DNA from: Sphingobium wenxiniae
Lineage (GTDB): Bacteria; Pseudomonadota; Alphaproteobacteria; Sphingomonadales; Sphingomonadaceae
Direction: 5' to 3'
Assembly (NCBI RefSeq): GCF_007830065.1
Contig: NZ_VLKK01000004.1
Coordinates: forward strand, 62,001-126,000
Length of the DNA stretch: 64,000 bases
Position 1 is the stretch's first letter; every line of letters starts with the position of its first letter. The position numbers were made by a program, and so were the translations under genes. The notes under the pieces were generated by a model. That model worked only from the letters and a program-made list of their open reading frames with translations. It made no database searches and was not told the DNA's origin. This document shows positions 44,008-53,839 of the stretch, piece after piece.

Positions 44008-45294
44008 ATGGCCCAGCCCAAGGTCGAAAAACTTGTCACTGCGATCGATATCGGATCGTGGAAGGTGTCTGCGCTGATCGCGGGGCGTACCGAAACGGGC
44101 GAGTTGACGATCCTGGGCACCGGCCAGCGCGAAAGCCGGGGCGTGCGGCGCGGTTTCATCGCCGACATGGAGCGCACCGAACTTGCCGTCCGCGAAACGG
44201 TGGAACAGGCTGAGCGCGTCGCGGGCACCAATATCGAGGATGTGTGGGTCAGCTTCTCCGGCGGCAGCCTGGTCAGCGACGTGGTGACGGTCGAGCGCGA
44301 CATGGGCGGCTATCGCGTGGAACAGACCGACATTGACGACCTGCTCGCCACCGGGCAGCAGGGGATCGACCCGGACGGGCGCGTGGTGCTCCATGCCCAG
44401 CCGACCTGCTTCACCATTAACGGCAAGGTGCCGGTCAAGAAGCCGCTGGGGATGCACGCGGACCTGCTGGGCGTCGATATCCATGTGGTGCTGGCGGATG
44501 GCGCGCCGCTTGCCAATCTCGACCTTTGCGTGCGTGGCGCTTATCTCAACGTCAATTCGATCGTCGCCTCGCCGATCGCGACGGGCTTTGCCTGTCTGTC
44601 GGAGGAGGAGCGCGATCTGGGCGTGGCGCTGGTGGAGCTGGGCGCAGGCGTGACCAACGTATCGCTTTATGCCGGCGGGATGCTGGTGGGATTGCATTCC
44701 ATTCCTATAGGCGCTTCGGATATCACCGACGATATCGCGTCGGCCTTCGGCATCCGCCGCAGCCAGGCGGAGCGGGTCAAATGCTTCTACGGCTCGGCGA
44801 TGCAGAACCGCCGCGACTTCCGCGAGATGATCGAGATCGCGACGCCCCATGGCGATGTCGCGATTCCGGGGCAGAATGCGGGGCCGAACGCCGAAGGAGG
44901 AAAGATCACGCGCGCCGCTCTGGTCGGCGTGATTTGCGAACGCCTGAACCAGATCATGGTGGAGGTGAACGCCGCGCTGGCGGGCATGGGTTTCAATTCG
45001 CCGACAGGGCGCCAGGTCGTGCTGACCGGCGGGGGCGCGGAGATGAAGGGCATTGCCGACTATGCGCAAGGCGCGCTGGGCCGCGCCGTCCGCATCGGCC
45101 GCCCGCGCGGGATCGCGGCGCTTCCGGAGGCGCATGGCGGCCCGGCCTTCGCCACGCTGGCGGGGCTGGCGCTCTACGGCGCTTCCAACCCGGTTGATCT
45201 AAGGACCATGGCACCCGCGCCGCAGACCGTGCATCGTCTGAGCGCTCCCCAATGGTGGCAGCGCATGATGCGGGCGATGCGGACCAACTATTGA
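44008..45294 (+). CDS. ftsA: Cell division protein FtsA
   Basis: FtsA (428 residues) is the actin-like protein that ties FtsZ to the membrane. VTAIDIGSWKVSALIAGR is the phosphate-1 motif; GVRRGFIADMERTELAVRET, VELGAGVTNVSLYAGGMLVG and QVVLTGGGAEMKGIADYAQG follow. The C-terminal amphipathic helix WWQRMMRAMRTNY is the membrane-targeting sequence. It begins 6 nt after ftsQ. Confidence 0.96.
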   Translation: MAQPKVEKLVTAIDIGSWKVSALIAGRTETGELTILGTGQRESRGVRRGFIADMERTELAVRETVEQAERVAGTNIEDVWVSFSGGSLVSDVVTVERDMGGYRVEQTDIDDLLATGQQGIDPDGRVVLHAQPTCFTINGKVPVKKPLGMHADLLGVDIHVVLADGAPLANLDLCVRGAYLNVNSIVASPIATGFACLSEEERDLGVALVELGAGVTNVSLYAGGMLVGLHSIPIGASDITDDIASAFGIRRSQAERVKCFYGSAMQNRRDFREMIEIATPHGDVAIPGQNAGPNAEGGKITRAALVGVICERLNQIMVEVNAALAGMGFNSPTGRQVVLTGGGAEMKGIADYAQGALGRAVRIGRPRGIAALPEAHGGPAFATLAGLALYGASNPVDLRTMAPAPQTVHRLSAPQWWQRMMRAMRTNY

Positions 45295-45405
45295 CGGAAT
45301 TGAGTTTAGGAAGAATTTAACTGGTGAAATACGCGCATTTCTGTTGCATTAACCTTTCAGGTCAGTTTCGCTTCACGTCGCCGAAGCTGGAGGGAGCTAG
45401 AATTT
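45295..45405 (+). promoter_or_regulatory. ftsA–ftsZ intergenic region, likely ftsZ promoter
   Basis: This 111-bp AT-richer gap is the first large one in the cluster, so a separate ftsZ promoter is expected. TTTA-N7-TTTA at 45305–45319 is a degenerate match to the CtrA consensus TTAA-N7-TTAA. GGAGGG about 14 nt before the ATG is the ribosome-binding site. Confidence 0.4.
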
Positions 45406-46860
45406 ATGAGTATTGAGATCAGCCCGCCGCATGTGGACGAGTTGAAGCCACGCATCGCGGTGATCGGCGTGGGCGGCGCGGGCGGCAACGCCATCGCGAA
45501 CATGATCGCCGCCAGTGTCGAGGGCGTGGATTTCATCGTCGCCAATACCGACGCGCAGGCGCTGAACGCCTCTCCGGCGGAACGGCGCATCCAGCTTGGC
45601 CCGCAGATCACCGAGGGCCTGGGCGCGGGATCGCGTCCCGAAATCGGCAAGGCGGCGGCGGAAGAAACCATCGCCTCGGTCGAACAGGCGCTGGACGGCG
45701 CGCATATGTGCTTCATCGCGGCCGGTATGGGCGGTGGCACCGGCACGGGCGCTGCCCCCGTCATCGCCAAGGCGGCGCGGGACCGCGGCATCCTGACCGT
45801 GGGCGTCGTGACCAAGCCCTTCACCTTCGAAGGCAGCCGTCGCATGAAATCGGCGGAATCGGGTATCGATGAACTGCAAAAGCATGTCGATACGCTGATC
45901 GTCATTCCGAACCAGAACCTGTTCCTGATCGCGAATCCTAACACCACCTTCAAGGAAGCCTTCCAGATGGCGGACGAGGTGTTGCAGCAGGGCGTGCGCG
46001 GCATCACCGACCTGATGGTCATGCCCGGCCTCATCAACCTCGACTTCGCGGACGTCCGCTCCGTGATGGGAGAGATGGGCAAGGCGATGATGGGCACCGG
46101 CGAAGCCGAAGGCGATGGCCGCGCGCTCCAGGCGGCGGAAAAGGCGATCGCCAACCCGCTGCTGGACGGGGTGTCGATGCGTGGGGCGAAGGGCGTCATC
46201 GTGTCCATCGTCGGCGGCGACGACATGCGCCTGATGGAAGTGGACGAGGCGGCCAACCATATCCGCGAACTGGTGGACCCGGACGCGAACATCATCTGGG
46301 GTTCGGCCTTCAACGACAATCTGAACGGCAAGATCCGAGTGTCGGTCGTCGCGACGGGCATCGACAGCGAAGCGAGTCAGGGCGCAGCGCCGCTGACCCA
46401 GCCGTTCAGCTTCGCCAACCGCCCATCGGTCGCTGTGCCGTCCGCCGCGCCCAAGCCTGCCGCTTCGCCGCAGGCCGCCGCGTCCAGGCCGGTGGTTGAG
46501 GAAGACCCGGAGATGCTGGAACTGGACGTGCCCGAAGCGCCCGCGCCTGCTCCGCTGGTTCCCCCGGTCGAGGAAAAGGCCGCTGCGCCAAAGCCGCTTT
46601 CGGCTCCGACCCCGGCTCCGGCGGCGGTCTTTTCCGATGAAGATGCGGAAGAGGACGAATTGCTGCTGGGCGCGGAGAACGCCGAAGCCGCGCCCGCTCA
46701 GCCTGCTCCCCCGCCGCAGCCCGCTTCGCGCGTGGCGACCGGCGGCACGCTGTTCGAACGAATGGCGGGCCTGACTCGCGGCGCGGACAAGGCCCCCGCC
46801 GCCGATGAAGGCAAGGGAACGGACATCCCCCGCTTCCTCAACCGGCAGAGCAATCAATAG
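45406..46860 (+). CDS. ftsZ: Cell division protein FtsZ
   Basis: FtsZ (484 residues) is the tubulin-like GTPase that forms the Z ring. The GTP-binding signature GGGTGTG spans residues 109–115, and the T7-loop motif [10 protein letters not shown], needed for GTP hydrolysis, is present. A long alanine/proline-rich linker (about 150 residues, typical of alphaproteobacteria) ends in the conserved peptide [12 protein letters not shown] that binds FtsA and other partners. A strong terminator lies about 140 nt downstream. Confidence 0.98.
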   Translation: MSIEISPPHVDELKPRIAVIGVGGAGGNAIANMIAASVEGVDFIVANTDAQALNASPAERRIQLGPQITEGLGAGSRPEIGKAAAEETIASVEQALDGAHMCFIAAGMGGGTGTGAAPVIAKAARDRGILTVGVVTKPFTFEGSRRMKSAESGIDELQKHVDTLIVIPNQNLFLIANPNTTFKEAFQMADEVLQQGVRGITDLMVMPGLINLDFADVRSVMGEMGKAMMGTGEAEGDGRALQAAEKAIANPLLDGVSMRGAKGVIVSIVGGDDMRLMEVDEAANHIRELVDPDANIIWGSAFNDNLNGKIRVSVVATGIDSEASQGAAPLTQPFSFANRPSVAVPSAAPKPAASPQAAASRPVVEEDPEMLELDVPEAPAPAPLVPPVEEKAAAPKPLSAPTPAPAAVFSDEDAEEDELLLGAENAEAAPAQPAPPPQPASRVATGGTLFERMAGLTRGADKAPAADEGKGTDIPRFLNRQSNQ

Positions 46861-46999
46861 GCGCTATCCGTCTCTCCATGGAGGTTGGCAAGGCTTCGCA
46901 TCCTTCTCCCCCGGCGGAGAGGGAAAAGACGGACATCTGGCCGCAAAACCGCCGCAGGACGCAGGGTTTGCAAAGGATGCAATCCGGATCGACAAGCTC

Positions 47000-47027
47000 A
47001 GAGGCGCGGGCAATCCGCGCCTCTTTT
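47000..47027 (+). terminator. Rho-independent terminator of the dcw cluster
   Basis: AGAGGCGCGG and CCGCGCCTCT, a perfect 10-bp stem with GCAAT loop, are followed by TTTGCG. The surrounding 46861–47114 spacer contains no gene. Confidence 0.8.
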
Positions 47028-47114
47028 GCGTGCCGTCGATTGTCTGGCGCGATCCGCCGCGCTTTTTCCCGTCGTCAATTTCCCATTCACGGCGCGATCC
47101 GCTAAGGGATATAT

Positions 47115-49013
47115 GTGACACGATATCATCTATGGATTCTGGCGTCCCTCCTACTGGCGGGAACGGCCCATGCCCAGTCCGATCAGGCGCAACTAGTTCG
47201 CTCATCCGACGCCGCCGATCTCAATAGTCATTTGTCGCGCCTCGCCGCCAATCCGCGCGACGTGAGTGCCCTGATCGGCGCCGGGGAAGCGGCGCTAGCG
47301 CTGGACGATCCCCGCGCCGCCGCCGGTTTCTTTGCTCGCGCCGATGCCGTCCAACCCAGCAATGGCCGAATCAAGGCCGGGCTGGGCCGCGTGATGCTCA
47401 AGATGCAGAATCCGGCGGAGGCGCTGCGTCTGTTCGATCAGGCCGCACGAATGGGTTATCCGGACGCCGGCTTCCTTTCCGACCGCGCGCTGGCCCGCGA
47501 TCTCACCGGGGATCAGGCGGGCGCACAGCGCGACTATCAAACCGCGCTGCATCGCACGCCCGACGATCCCGAACTGATCCGCCGCTATGCCGCGTCGCTT
47601 GGCATTTCGGGACAGATCGACGCGGCCGACAAGGTGCTCCAGCCGCTGCTCTACAAGAGCGACCGGGCGGCATGGCGCTATCGGGCCTTCATCCTGGCGA
47701 TGAACAACAAGCAGGCGGATGCGAAGAAGATCGCGGACGAAACCATGCCCCGCCAACTTGCCAGCGCCATCCTGCCTTATATGCAGAAAATGCCCAATCT
47801 AACGGCGGCCCAGAAGGCGGCCGCGGTGCATTTCGGCCATTTCCCCACCAATGTCGGCGCCCGGATCGCGACCGTTACGCCGACCCCGCCCGCCACTGGA
47901 GCGAGCCAGGCCGTGCCCGTGGCTCCCGCGCCGGCTCGGCCGGATAGCCGGACACGCGGCGGAACGCAGCGTGGCGCAACAAGAATGGCGCAGGCGACCA
48001 ATCCGCCCGTTGCGACCCCGTCCGCCGCAACGCCTGTTGTGCCGATGGTCGATCCCTATCGCACGGCGCAGCGCCAGGCCGTTCCGTCCCAACCCTCCGG
48101 CGCTGCCGTGACCCGGCCGGCTCCGCAGCCTCAGCCCATGCGGCAGGCGGAAGCTCCATCGCCTGCGCCGGGCTTTGAGTCGGCGGCCGCCCCGCGCGCA
48201 CCGGAGGCTCCGGCGCAGCAGGCCGTGCGTCAGGCCCAGGTCGCGCCTGCCACTCGATCGACCGGAACCGTGCAGGGGCCGCCTGCGCCGGGATTTGAGA
48301 CCACCCGAATCGCACCCGCGCCGGCGGCTGCAACATCTCAGCCCAGCCCGCTGAACACCGTGACGCTCGCCCGTGCCTCCGCTCCGGCCGCGCCTCAACC
48401 GGCGCAGGGTGCGACGCCGCCGACGGGGCCAGTTGCGCTGCCTGCGGCACAGCCCGCCTCCGCTCCGACGCCGCAGCCCAATCCGGAAGCCACGCGCTCG
48501 CTGGCGGACATCATCCGCGCCATCGACGTGCCGGATTCCGAACTGAAGCCCAGCGTCGCGCCAGTCGATCTGGCGGAGGTGGCTGCGTTGCAGGCCGCTC
48601 GCCGCGCCGAACGCGAAGCCGCCGCTGAAAAGGCGAAGGCGGCCGCCGACGCGAAGGCCAAGGCGCAAGCAGACGCCAAGGCGAAGAAGGAAGCCGAGGC
48701 GAAGAAGAAGGAAGCGGAGGAAAAGAAGCGCCTTGCCGCCAATCCTTCCCGCAACTGGGTGCAGGTCGGCACCGGATCGGACAGGAGCGCGCTGGCTTTC
48801 ACCCTGCGCGGGCTTCGGAAGAAATATGACGATATTGCCCCGCAGGACGGCTGGATCGCCAGTTGGGGCCGCACCAATCGCCTGCTGATCGGCCCCTTCG
48901 CCAGCTTCACCCGCGCCAAGGCGGTGGAATCGAGCCTCAAGAAGGCGGGCGCCGACGTCTTCGCATGGCAAAGCGGCGCGGGAGAGGTGGTCGAACGGGT
49001 CGGAGGCAAGTAA
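47115..49013 (+). CDS. TPR and SPOR domain protein
   Basis: This 632-residue exported protein starts at GTG with AAGGG upstream. It has a signal peptide ([17 protein letters not shown]), TPR-like helices to about residue 240 ([40 protein letters not shown]), a very long proline/alanine/glutamine-rich linker, a lysine/alanine-rich helix ([20 protein letters not shown]), and a C-terminal SPOR domain ([20 protein letters not shown] onward) ending [13 protein letters not shown]. The SPOR domain suggests septal peptidoglycan binding, in keeping with its place after ftsZ. The partner of the TPR part is unknown. Confidence 0.87.
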   Translation: MTRYHLWILASLLLAGTAHAQSDQAQLVRSSDAADLNSHLSRLAANPRDVSALIGAGEAALALDDPRAAAGFFARADAVQPSNGRIKAGLGRVMLKMQNPAEALRLFDQAARMGYPDAGFLSDRALARDLTGDQAGAQRDYQTALHRTPDDPELIRRYAASLGISGQIDAADKVLQPLLYKSDRAAWRYRAFILAMNNKQADAKKIADETMPRQLASAILPYMQKMPNLTAAQKAAAVHFGHFPTNVGARIATVTPTPPATGASQAVPVAPAPARPDSRTRGGTQRGATRMAQATNPPVATPSAATPVVPMVDPYRTAQRQAVPSQPSGAAVTRPAPQPQPMRQAEAPSPAPGFESAAAPRAPEAPAQQAVRQAQVAPATRSTGTVQGPPAPGFETTRIAPAPAAATSQPSPLNTVTLARASAPAAPQPAQGATPPTGPVALPAAQPASAPTPQPNPEATRSLADIIRAIDVPDSELKPSVAPVDLAEVAALQAARRAEREAAAEKAKAAADAKAKAQADAKAKKEAEAKKKEAEEKKRLAANPSRNWVQVGTGSDRSALAFTLRGLRKKYDDIAPQDGWIASWGRTNRLLIGPFASFTRAKAVESSLKKAGADVFAWQSGAGEVVERVGGK

Positions 49014-49023
49014 AGGGGCGTCC

Positions 49024-50181
49024 ATGACGACGCTCGCGCCCTATGCTTCCCGTCCCGATCACAGCCGGGGCCGTCTCCATAGCGAGCCGGGGGGCGAGGT
49101 GCGCGGGCCGCGCGACCTGTTCCAACGCGACCGCGACCGGATCATCCATTCCATCTCGTTCCGCCGTCTGCGTCACAAGACCCAGGTGTTCGTGTCCCCC
49201 GACGGCGATCATTTCCGCGTCCGCCTGACCCACAGTCTGGAAGTCGCGCAGATTGGCCGCACCACCGCGCGCACGCTGGGCCTCAATGAGGATCTGACTG
49301 AGGCGCTGTGCCTGGCCCATGATATCGGCCATCCGCCCTTTGGCCATGCGGGCGAGGATGCGCTGGAAGCGGCGCTGGAGGATCAGGGCGGGTTCGACCA
49401 CAACGCCCATACGCTCCGCACGCTGATGCTGCTGGAATCGCCCTATCCCTTGTTCCGGGGCCTCAATCTGAGCTGGGAAATGCTGGAGGGCCTTGCTAAG
49501 CATAACGGTCCCGTCGACCGTCCCGGCTGGGCCATGCGCGAAGTCGATGCGCTCTTCCCGCTGGATCTTGCCAGTCATGCTTCGCTGGAGGCGCAACTGG
49601 CGGCAATTTCGGACGATATCGCCTATGACAATCACGATATCGACGATGGGCTGCGCGCCGGGCTGCTGACGCTGGAGCAGTTGCTGAGCGTGCCGCTGGT
49701 GAAGATGTCGTGGGACCGGGTGCGCGCCCGCTATCCCGATGTGCCGGAGGAAAGGCTGCTGCGCGAACTGGTGCGCGAGCAGATTGGCGTCATGGCGAAC
49801 GACCTGATCGCCGCGACCCGCGCCAATATCGCGCAATCGGGTGTCGAAACGGTGGAGGATGTGCGGCGGGCGGGCCGTGCGCTGGTCGGCTTTTCGCCGG
49901 AGCTTGCCGCGCAGGAGCGCGAACTCAAGCGCTTCATGTATGCGACGCTCTATCACCATCCCGAACAGCTTGCCGCCGCCGAGCGTGCGCGCGTGATCGT
50001 CACCGGCCTGTTCCGCGCCTATCATGACCAGCCTGGCCTGATGCCGCCCGAATGGCGCGACGATTGCGTTCTGGAGGAACCGCGGCGCAGTCGCCACATC
50101 GCGGATTTCATCGCCGGCATGACCGACCGCTACGCCCAAAAGCGCCATGCGGAGATATTCGGCAAGATCGCCTCCGCCTGA
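49024..50181 (+). CDS. dGTPase-like HD domain triphosphohydrolase
   Basis: This 385-residue protein is a deoxyguanosinetriphosphate triphosphohydrolase-like (type 2) enzyme that splits dNTPs to nucleosides and triphosphate. The N-terminus [20 protein letters not shown] is followed by [20 protein letters not shown]. The HD metal site is H in [12 protein letters not shown] and HD in [19 protein letters not shown], with [15 protein letters not shown] further on. It begins 10 nt after the SPOR gene. Confidence 0.92.
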   Translation: MTTLAPYASRPDHSRGRLHSEPGGEVRGPRDLFQRDRDRIIHSISFRRLRHKTQVFVSPDGDHFRVRLTHSLEVAQIGRTTARTLGLNEDLTEALCLAHDIGHPPFGHAGEDALEAALEDQGGFDHNAHTLRTLMLLESPYPLFRGLNLSWEMLEGLAKHNGPVDRPGWAMREVDALFPLDLASHASLEAQLAAISDDIAYDNHDIDDGLRAGLLTLEQLLSVPLVKMSWDRVRARYPDVPEERLLRELVREQIGVMANDLIAATRANIAQSGVETVEDVRRAGRALVGFSPELAAQERELKRFMYATLYHHPEQLAAAERARVIVTGLFRAYHDQPGLMPPEWRDDCVLEEPRRSRHIADFIAGMTDRYAQKRHAEIFGKIASA

Positions 50182-50221
50182 CGCGGTTGAAAGCGGGAGC
50201 GGCCATGCCCAACTCCCGTCC

Positions 50222-50545
50222 ATGACCCTCCATCCGCAAATCGCCGCGCTTGCCGCGCAATTGGAGGAATTGTCCGCTCTGCTGCGCGGCCATGGCGACC
50301 GCTGGTGGTCGGCGAAGATCGACCTGTGCCGCGGCCTGATCACCGATTCCAACTTCACCGGGGTCGAGAAGTTCCTGGCGCTGCTCAATGGCGCGGGCGG
50401 TTTCGCGGATTTCAAACTGCGCGACGGGGAAGGGGCGTTGCTTCCCGATCATCTTCGCCTTGTCGAACTGCGGCAGGCGGCGCGCACGCTGGCGGAGCGG
50501 CTGGCGCGGGAAGAACGCTCCACCCCTGATCGCATGAGCGATTGA
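50222..50545 (+). CDS. Conserved hypothetical protein
   Basis: This 107-residue, mostly helical soluble protein has no recognised function. It reads HPQIAALAAQLEELSALLRG at the start and DRWWSAKIDLCRGLITDSNF then TGVEKFLALLNGAGGFADF in the middle, which looks like a compact conserved domain. No signal or membrane segment is visible. It follows the dGTPase-like gene by 40 nt. The start is uncertain because an in-frame ATG at 50147 lies within the upstream gene. Confidence 0.68.
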   Translation: MTLHPQIAALAAQLEELSALLRGHGDRWWSAKIDLCRGLITDSNFTGVEKFLALLNGAGGFADFKLRDGEGALLPDHLRLVELRQAARTLAERLAREERSTPDRMSD

Positions 50546-50607
50546 CGCCGCCGGGTAATTTGCGCAATGCATGATGTGTCTCCAGCGCCGAAGACTCGGC
50601 GCAGGGC

Positions 50608-50812
50608 ATGATGCGGGAGAGCATGGCGGGCCTTTCAGTCCAGACGCCGTCGCCGAAGGAGCAACCGCCCCGGAATCTCTCAGGCTGAAAGGACCGCATC
50701 ATGGGCAGGCACTCTGGAAAGCGGATGGTTCGTTCCATCCCACCGAAGGGGTAAGCCATCGGGTCGAAAGACCAGTGGTCAAAGCTCTCAGGTTCCGTGA
50801 CAGAGGGGGTGG
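50608..50812 (+). ncRNA. Tandem glycine riboswitch
   Basis: Two glycine aptamers stand in tandem ahead of gcvT. The first has P1 arms GATGCGG (50610) and CCGCATC (50694), with GCCGAAGGAGCAA and AATCTCTCAGGCT in the core, ending with ACTCTGGAAAG. The second, after a short linker, has CACCGAAGGGGTAAGCC and AAAGCTCTCAGGTTCCGTGA then CAGAGGG. These core blocks are diagnostic. The following GC-rich segment (50816–50850) can fold and probably forms the expression platform. Glycine binding is expected to switch on the cleavage operon. A GCGCCGA/TCGGCGC hairpin precedes the aptamers at 50585. Confidence 0.93.
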
Positions 50813-50880
50813 CAAGCGCGCCGGGGCCATCGGGTCTCCCCGCGCCTGTCGCCACGCACTCATCACGGAAAGGCCGCCCC

Positions 50881-52038
50881 ATGACCGGCAAGGAAGACGT
50901 CGCCACCATCGAAGAGGAACTTCCGCCCGGCACGCTGCCGCTTGATGCCTGGCATCGCGCCCGGGGCGCCCGCATGGTCGTCTTCGCGAACTATCACATG
51001 CCGATCCAGTATGAAGGCATCATGGCCGAACATAGCTGGACCCGCGAACATGCGGGCTTGTTCGACGTCAGCCATATGGGCCAGCTCAGCTTCTCCGGCG
51101 AGGGCGTGGACGAGGCGCTGGAACAGTTGCTGCCGAGCGACATCAAGGGATTGAAGCCGTTCCGCCAGCGTTATTCCATGCTGTTGGACGAGGAAGGTGG
51201 CATTCTCGACGACTTGATGGTGTCGCGCCTTGACGGCGGGGCGTTCGACGGCGCGGACATCTATATGGTCGTCAACGGCGCGACCAAATATGACGATATG
51301 GGTTGGATGATCGAGCATCTGCCCGACGAAGTCACCATGAACCATATGGACGAACAGGCTTTGCTGGCGTTGCAAGGCCCCGAAGCCGGGGACGCCCTCG
51401 CGACGCTGATCCCCGAAACCGCTGGTCTTTATTTCATGCAGTCCGGCCCTTTCACCTGGCGCGGCGTTCCGTTGTGGATCAGCCGGTCGGGCTATACCGG
51501 CGAAGACGGCTTTGAGATCAGCATCCCCGCTGACAATGCGGAGCTGCTCGCCGATGCGCTGGCCGCCTTGCCGCAGGTGAAGCCCATCGGCCTTGGCGCG
51601 CGCGACTCGCTGCGGCTGGAGGCGGGGCTGCCGCTCTATGGCCATGACCTCGACCCGCGGGTGAGCGCCATTGGTGCGGACCTTGGCTTTGCCATCCAGA
51701 AGCGGCGGCGTGAGGAAGGCGGCTTTTTCGGCCATGCCCGCGTGATGAAGGAACTGGCCGATGGCCCCGGTTCCAGGCGCGTCGGCCTCAGGGTCGATGG
51801 CCGCCTGCCGGCGCGGGAAGGAGCGCCGATCTTTGCGGGCGATGTGATGGTGGGCGAAGTCACCTCCGGCGGCTTTGCGCCGACCTTGGGCGCGCCGATC
51901 GCCATGGGCTGGGTCAGCCTGCCGCACAGTGCGCTCGGCACGGCGCTGGAAGTCGAGGTGCGCGGCAAGCGTATCGTCGCGACCGTTGCGCCGATGCCCT
52001 TCGTGCCGCACCGTTACCGCCGTCAGAAATCTGCCTGA
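50881..52038 (+). CDS. gcvT: Glycine cleavage system T protein (aminomethyltransferase)
   Basis: GcvT (385 residues) releases ammonia from the aminomethyl-lipoyl H protein and passes the one-carbon unit to tetrahydrofolate. Family motifs include FANYHMPIQYEGIMAEHSWT, LFDVSHMGQLSFSGEGV, ISRSGYTGEDGFEISIP and ARDSLRLEAGLPLYGHDLD. I chose the ATG at 50881, just beyond the riboswitch; an upstream start would lie in the aptamer. gcvH follows 21 nt later. Confidence 0.96.
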   Translation: MTGKEDVATIEEELPPGTLPLDAWHRARGARMVVFANYHMPIQYEGIMAEHSWTREHAGLFDVSHMGQLSFSGEGVDEALEQLLPSDIKGLKPFRQRYSMLLDEEGGILDDLMVSRLDGGAFDGADIYMVVNGATKYDDMGWMIEHLPDEVTMNHMDEQALLALQGPEAGDALATLIPETAGLYFMQSGPFTWRGVPLWISRSGYTGEDGFEISIPADNAELLADALAALPQVKPIGLGARDSLRLEAGLPLYGHDLDPRVSAIGADLGFAIQKRRREEGGFFGHARVMKELADGPGSRRVGLRVDGRLPAREGAPIFAGDVMVGEVTSGGFAPTLGAPIAMGWVSLPHSALGTALEVEVRGKRIVATVAPMPFVPHRYRRQKSA

Positions 52039-52059
52039 ATTCCGAGGGGAGTTGAGATC

Positions 52060-52431
52060 ATGAGCCGTTATTTCACCGATGAACATGAATGGATCGACGT
52101 CGAAGGCGAAATCGCCACTATCGGCATCACCGACTATGCGCAGGAACAACTTGGCGACATCGTGTTCGTCGAATTGCCTGCCGAAGGCGCGACCTTCGAC
52201 AAGGGCGACGATGCGGCCGTGGTGGAATCGGTGAAGGCCGCTTCCGACGTCTACGCGCCCATTTCGGGCGAAGTCGTGGAAACCAATGGCGCGCTGGAGG
52301 ACGAACCCGCCCTCGTCAACAGCGATGCCGAGGAAGACGGCTGGTTCTTCAAGCTGCGCGTTACCGACGCCAGCGAACTGGAAGGGCTGATGAACGAAGC
52401 GGCCTACAAGAAGTTCGTGGCCTCGCTTTAA
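52060..52431 (+). CDS. gcvH: Glycine cleavage system H protein
   Basis: GcvH (123 residues) is the lipoyl carrier that shuttles the aminomethyl group between P, T and L proteins. It reads [20 protein letters not shown] and [13 protein letters not shown]; the lipoylated lysine is K59 in [21 protein letters not shown]-like [20 protein letters not shown] and an [10 protein letters not shown] end the domain. Length is normal. Confidence 0.97.
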   Translation: MSRYFTDEHEWIDVEGEIATIGITDYAQEQLGDIVFVELPAEGATFDKGDDAAVVESVKAASDVYAPISGEVVETNGALEDEPALVNSDAEEDGWFFKLRVTDASELEGLMNEAAYKKFVASL

Positions 52432-52480
52432 GTTTACCGTCGTTCCTGCCCTTGGAAGGCAGACGCCGTAGGAAAAGATC

Positions 52481-53839
52481 ATGCGCTACCTCCCCCTTAC
52501 CGACGCCGACCGGCAGGAGATGCTTTCCGTCATCGGTGCGGCCAGCGTGGACGACCTGTTCGTGGACGTGCCCGCCGAAGTCCGGCTTCCCGGCCAGATC
52601 GCGGGCCTGCCCGATCACGCTGGCGAACTGGCCGTCGAACGCCATATGGACAGGCTGGCGCGGCAGAATCTGTCGGCGGGGGAAGCGCCCTTCTTCCTGG
52701 GCGCGGGCGCATACCGCCATCATGTCCCCGCCAGTGTCGATCACCTGATCCAGCGCGGCGAGTTCCTGACCGCCTACACGCCTTATCAGCCGGAAATCGC
52801 GCAGGGCACGCTCCAGGTCCTGTTCGAATTCCAGACGCAGGTGGTACGCCTGCTGGGCTGCGATGTGGCCAATGCGTCGATGTATGACGGCTCCACCGCC
52901 TGCTGGGAAGCGATCGGCATGGCCCGGCGCATCACCAGGCGGGGGAAGACGCTGCTCTCGTCGGGCCTTCATCCCCATTATGTCTCGGTCGCCAACACCA
53001 TGGCGAAGTTCACAGGCGACGCGCTGGTGCACGAAGCGCCCAGGCTCGACGCCGCGACGGACATCGGCGCGCTGATCGCCACCATCGACAAGGAAACAAG
53101 CTGCGTCGTCGTCCAATATCCCGACATATTGGGCCGCATCGCCGACCTGACCCCGCTCGCCAACGCCGCGCATGAAGCGGGCGCATTGCTGGTCGTCGTA
53201 GTGACTGAACCCGTCGCCCTGGGAGCCATCACCGCGCCGGGCCATATGGGCGCGGACATCGTGGTGGGAGAGGGCCAGTCGCTCGGCGTCGGCCTGCAAT
53301 TCGGCGGACCCTATCTCGGCCTGTTCGCGGCCAAGCAGAAATATGTGCGCCAGATGCCGGGACGACTGTGCGGCGAGACGGTGGATGCGGCGGGCCAGCG
53401 CGGTTATGTGCTGACGCTTTCGACCCGCGAGCAGCATATCCGCCGCGAAAAGGCGACATCCAACATCTGCACCAATTCCGGCCTCTGCGCGCTGGCGTTC
53501 AGCATCCACATGACCTTGCTGGGCGAAAAGGGGCTGCGGGAACTCGCGACGCTCAATCATGCGCTCGCCTGCCAGGCCGCCGACCGTCTCACGCAAGTGC
53601 CGGGCGTGAAGCTGCTCAACGACGCCTTCTTCAACGAATTCACGCTCATTCTATCCAAGGACGCGCGCGACGTTGTCCGCGACTTGGCCGGCAAGGGCGT
53701 GCTGGGCGGCGTGTCGCTGGGCCGCCTGTTCCCGGACGCGCCGGAGATTGGCAACGGCCTTGTGGTTGCAGTCACGGAAACAGTGACGGTGGAGGATATC
53801 GAAGCGCTCGCCAAAGCGCTGGAGGAGGAACTGGCATGA
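52481..53839 (+). CDS. gcvPA: Glycine dehydrogenase (decarboxylating) subunit 1
   Basis: GcvPA (452 residues) is the N-terminal half of a split P protein, equivalent to the first half of E. coli GcvP. It starts [20 protein letters not shown] and contains [58 protein letters not shown] and [20 protein letters not shown]. Together with GcvPB it decarboxylates glycine. The stop overlaps gcvPB (ATGA). Confidence 0.96.
   Translation: MRYLPLTDADRQEMLSVIGAASVDDLFVDVPAEVRLPGQIAGLPDHAGELAVERHMDRLARQNLSAGEAPFFLGAGAYRHHVPASVDHLIQRGEFLTAYTPYQPEIAQGTLQVLFEFQTQVVRLLGCDVANASMYDGSTACWEAIGMARRITRRGKTLLSSGLHPHYVSVANTMAKFTGDALVHEAPRLDAATDIGALIATIDKETSCVVVQYPDILGRIADLTPLANAAHEAGALLVVVVTEPVALGAITAPGHMGADIVVGEGQSLGVGLQFGGPYLGLFAAKQKYVRQMPGRLCGETVDAAGQRGYVLTLSTREQHIRREKATSNICTNSGLCALAFSIHMTLLGEKGLRELATLNHALACQAADRLTQVPGVKLLNDAFFNEFTLILSKDARDVVRDLAGKGVLGGVSLGRLFPDAPEIGNGLVVAVTETVTVEDIEALAKALEEELA

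Noticed and set aside
43504..45135. 543-residue minus-strand frame over ftsQ/ftsA
   Set aside because: It is antisense to two firmly identified genes with overlapping-operon structure.
45397..46857. 486-residue minus-strand frame over ftsZ
   Set aside because: It is the exact antisense of ftsZ; its Arg/His-rich composition and lack of motifs mark it as a shadow.
50571..50945. 124-residue frame before gcvT
   Set aside because: It lies over the tandem glycine riboswitch aptamers, whose conserved RNA blocks explain the sequence.
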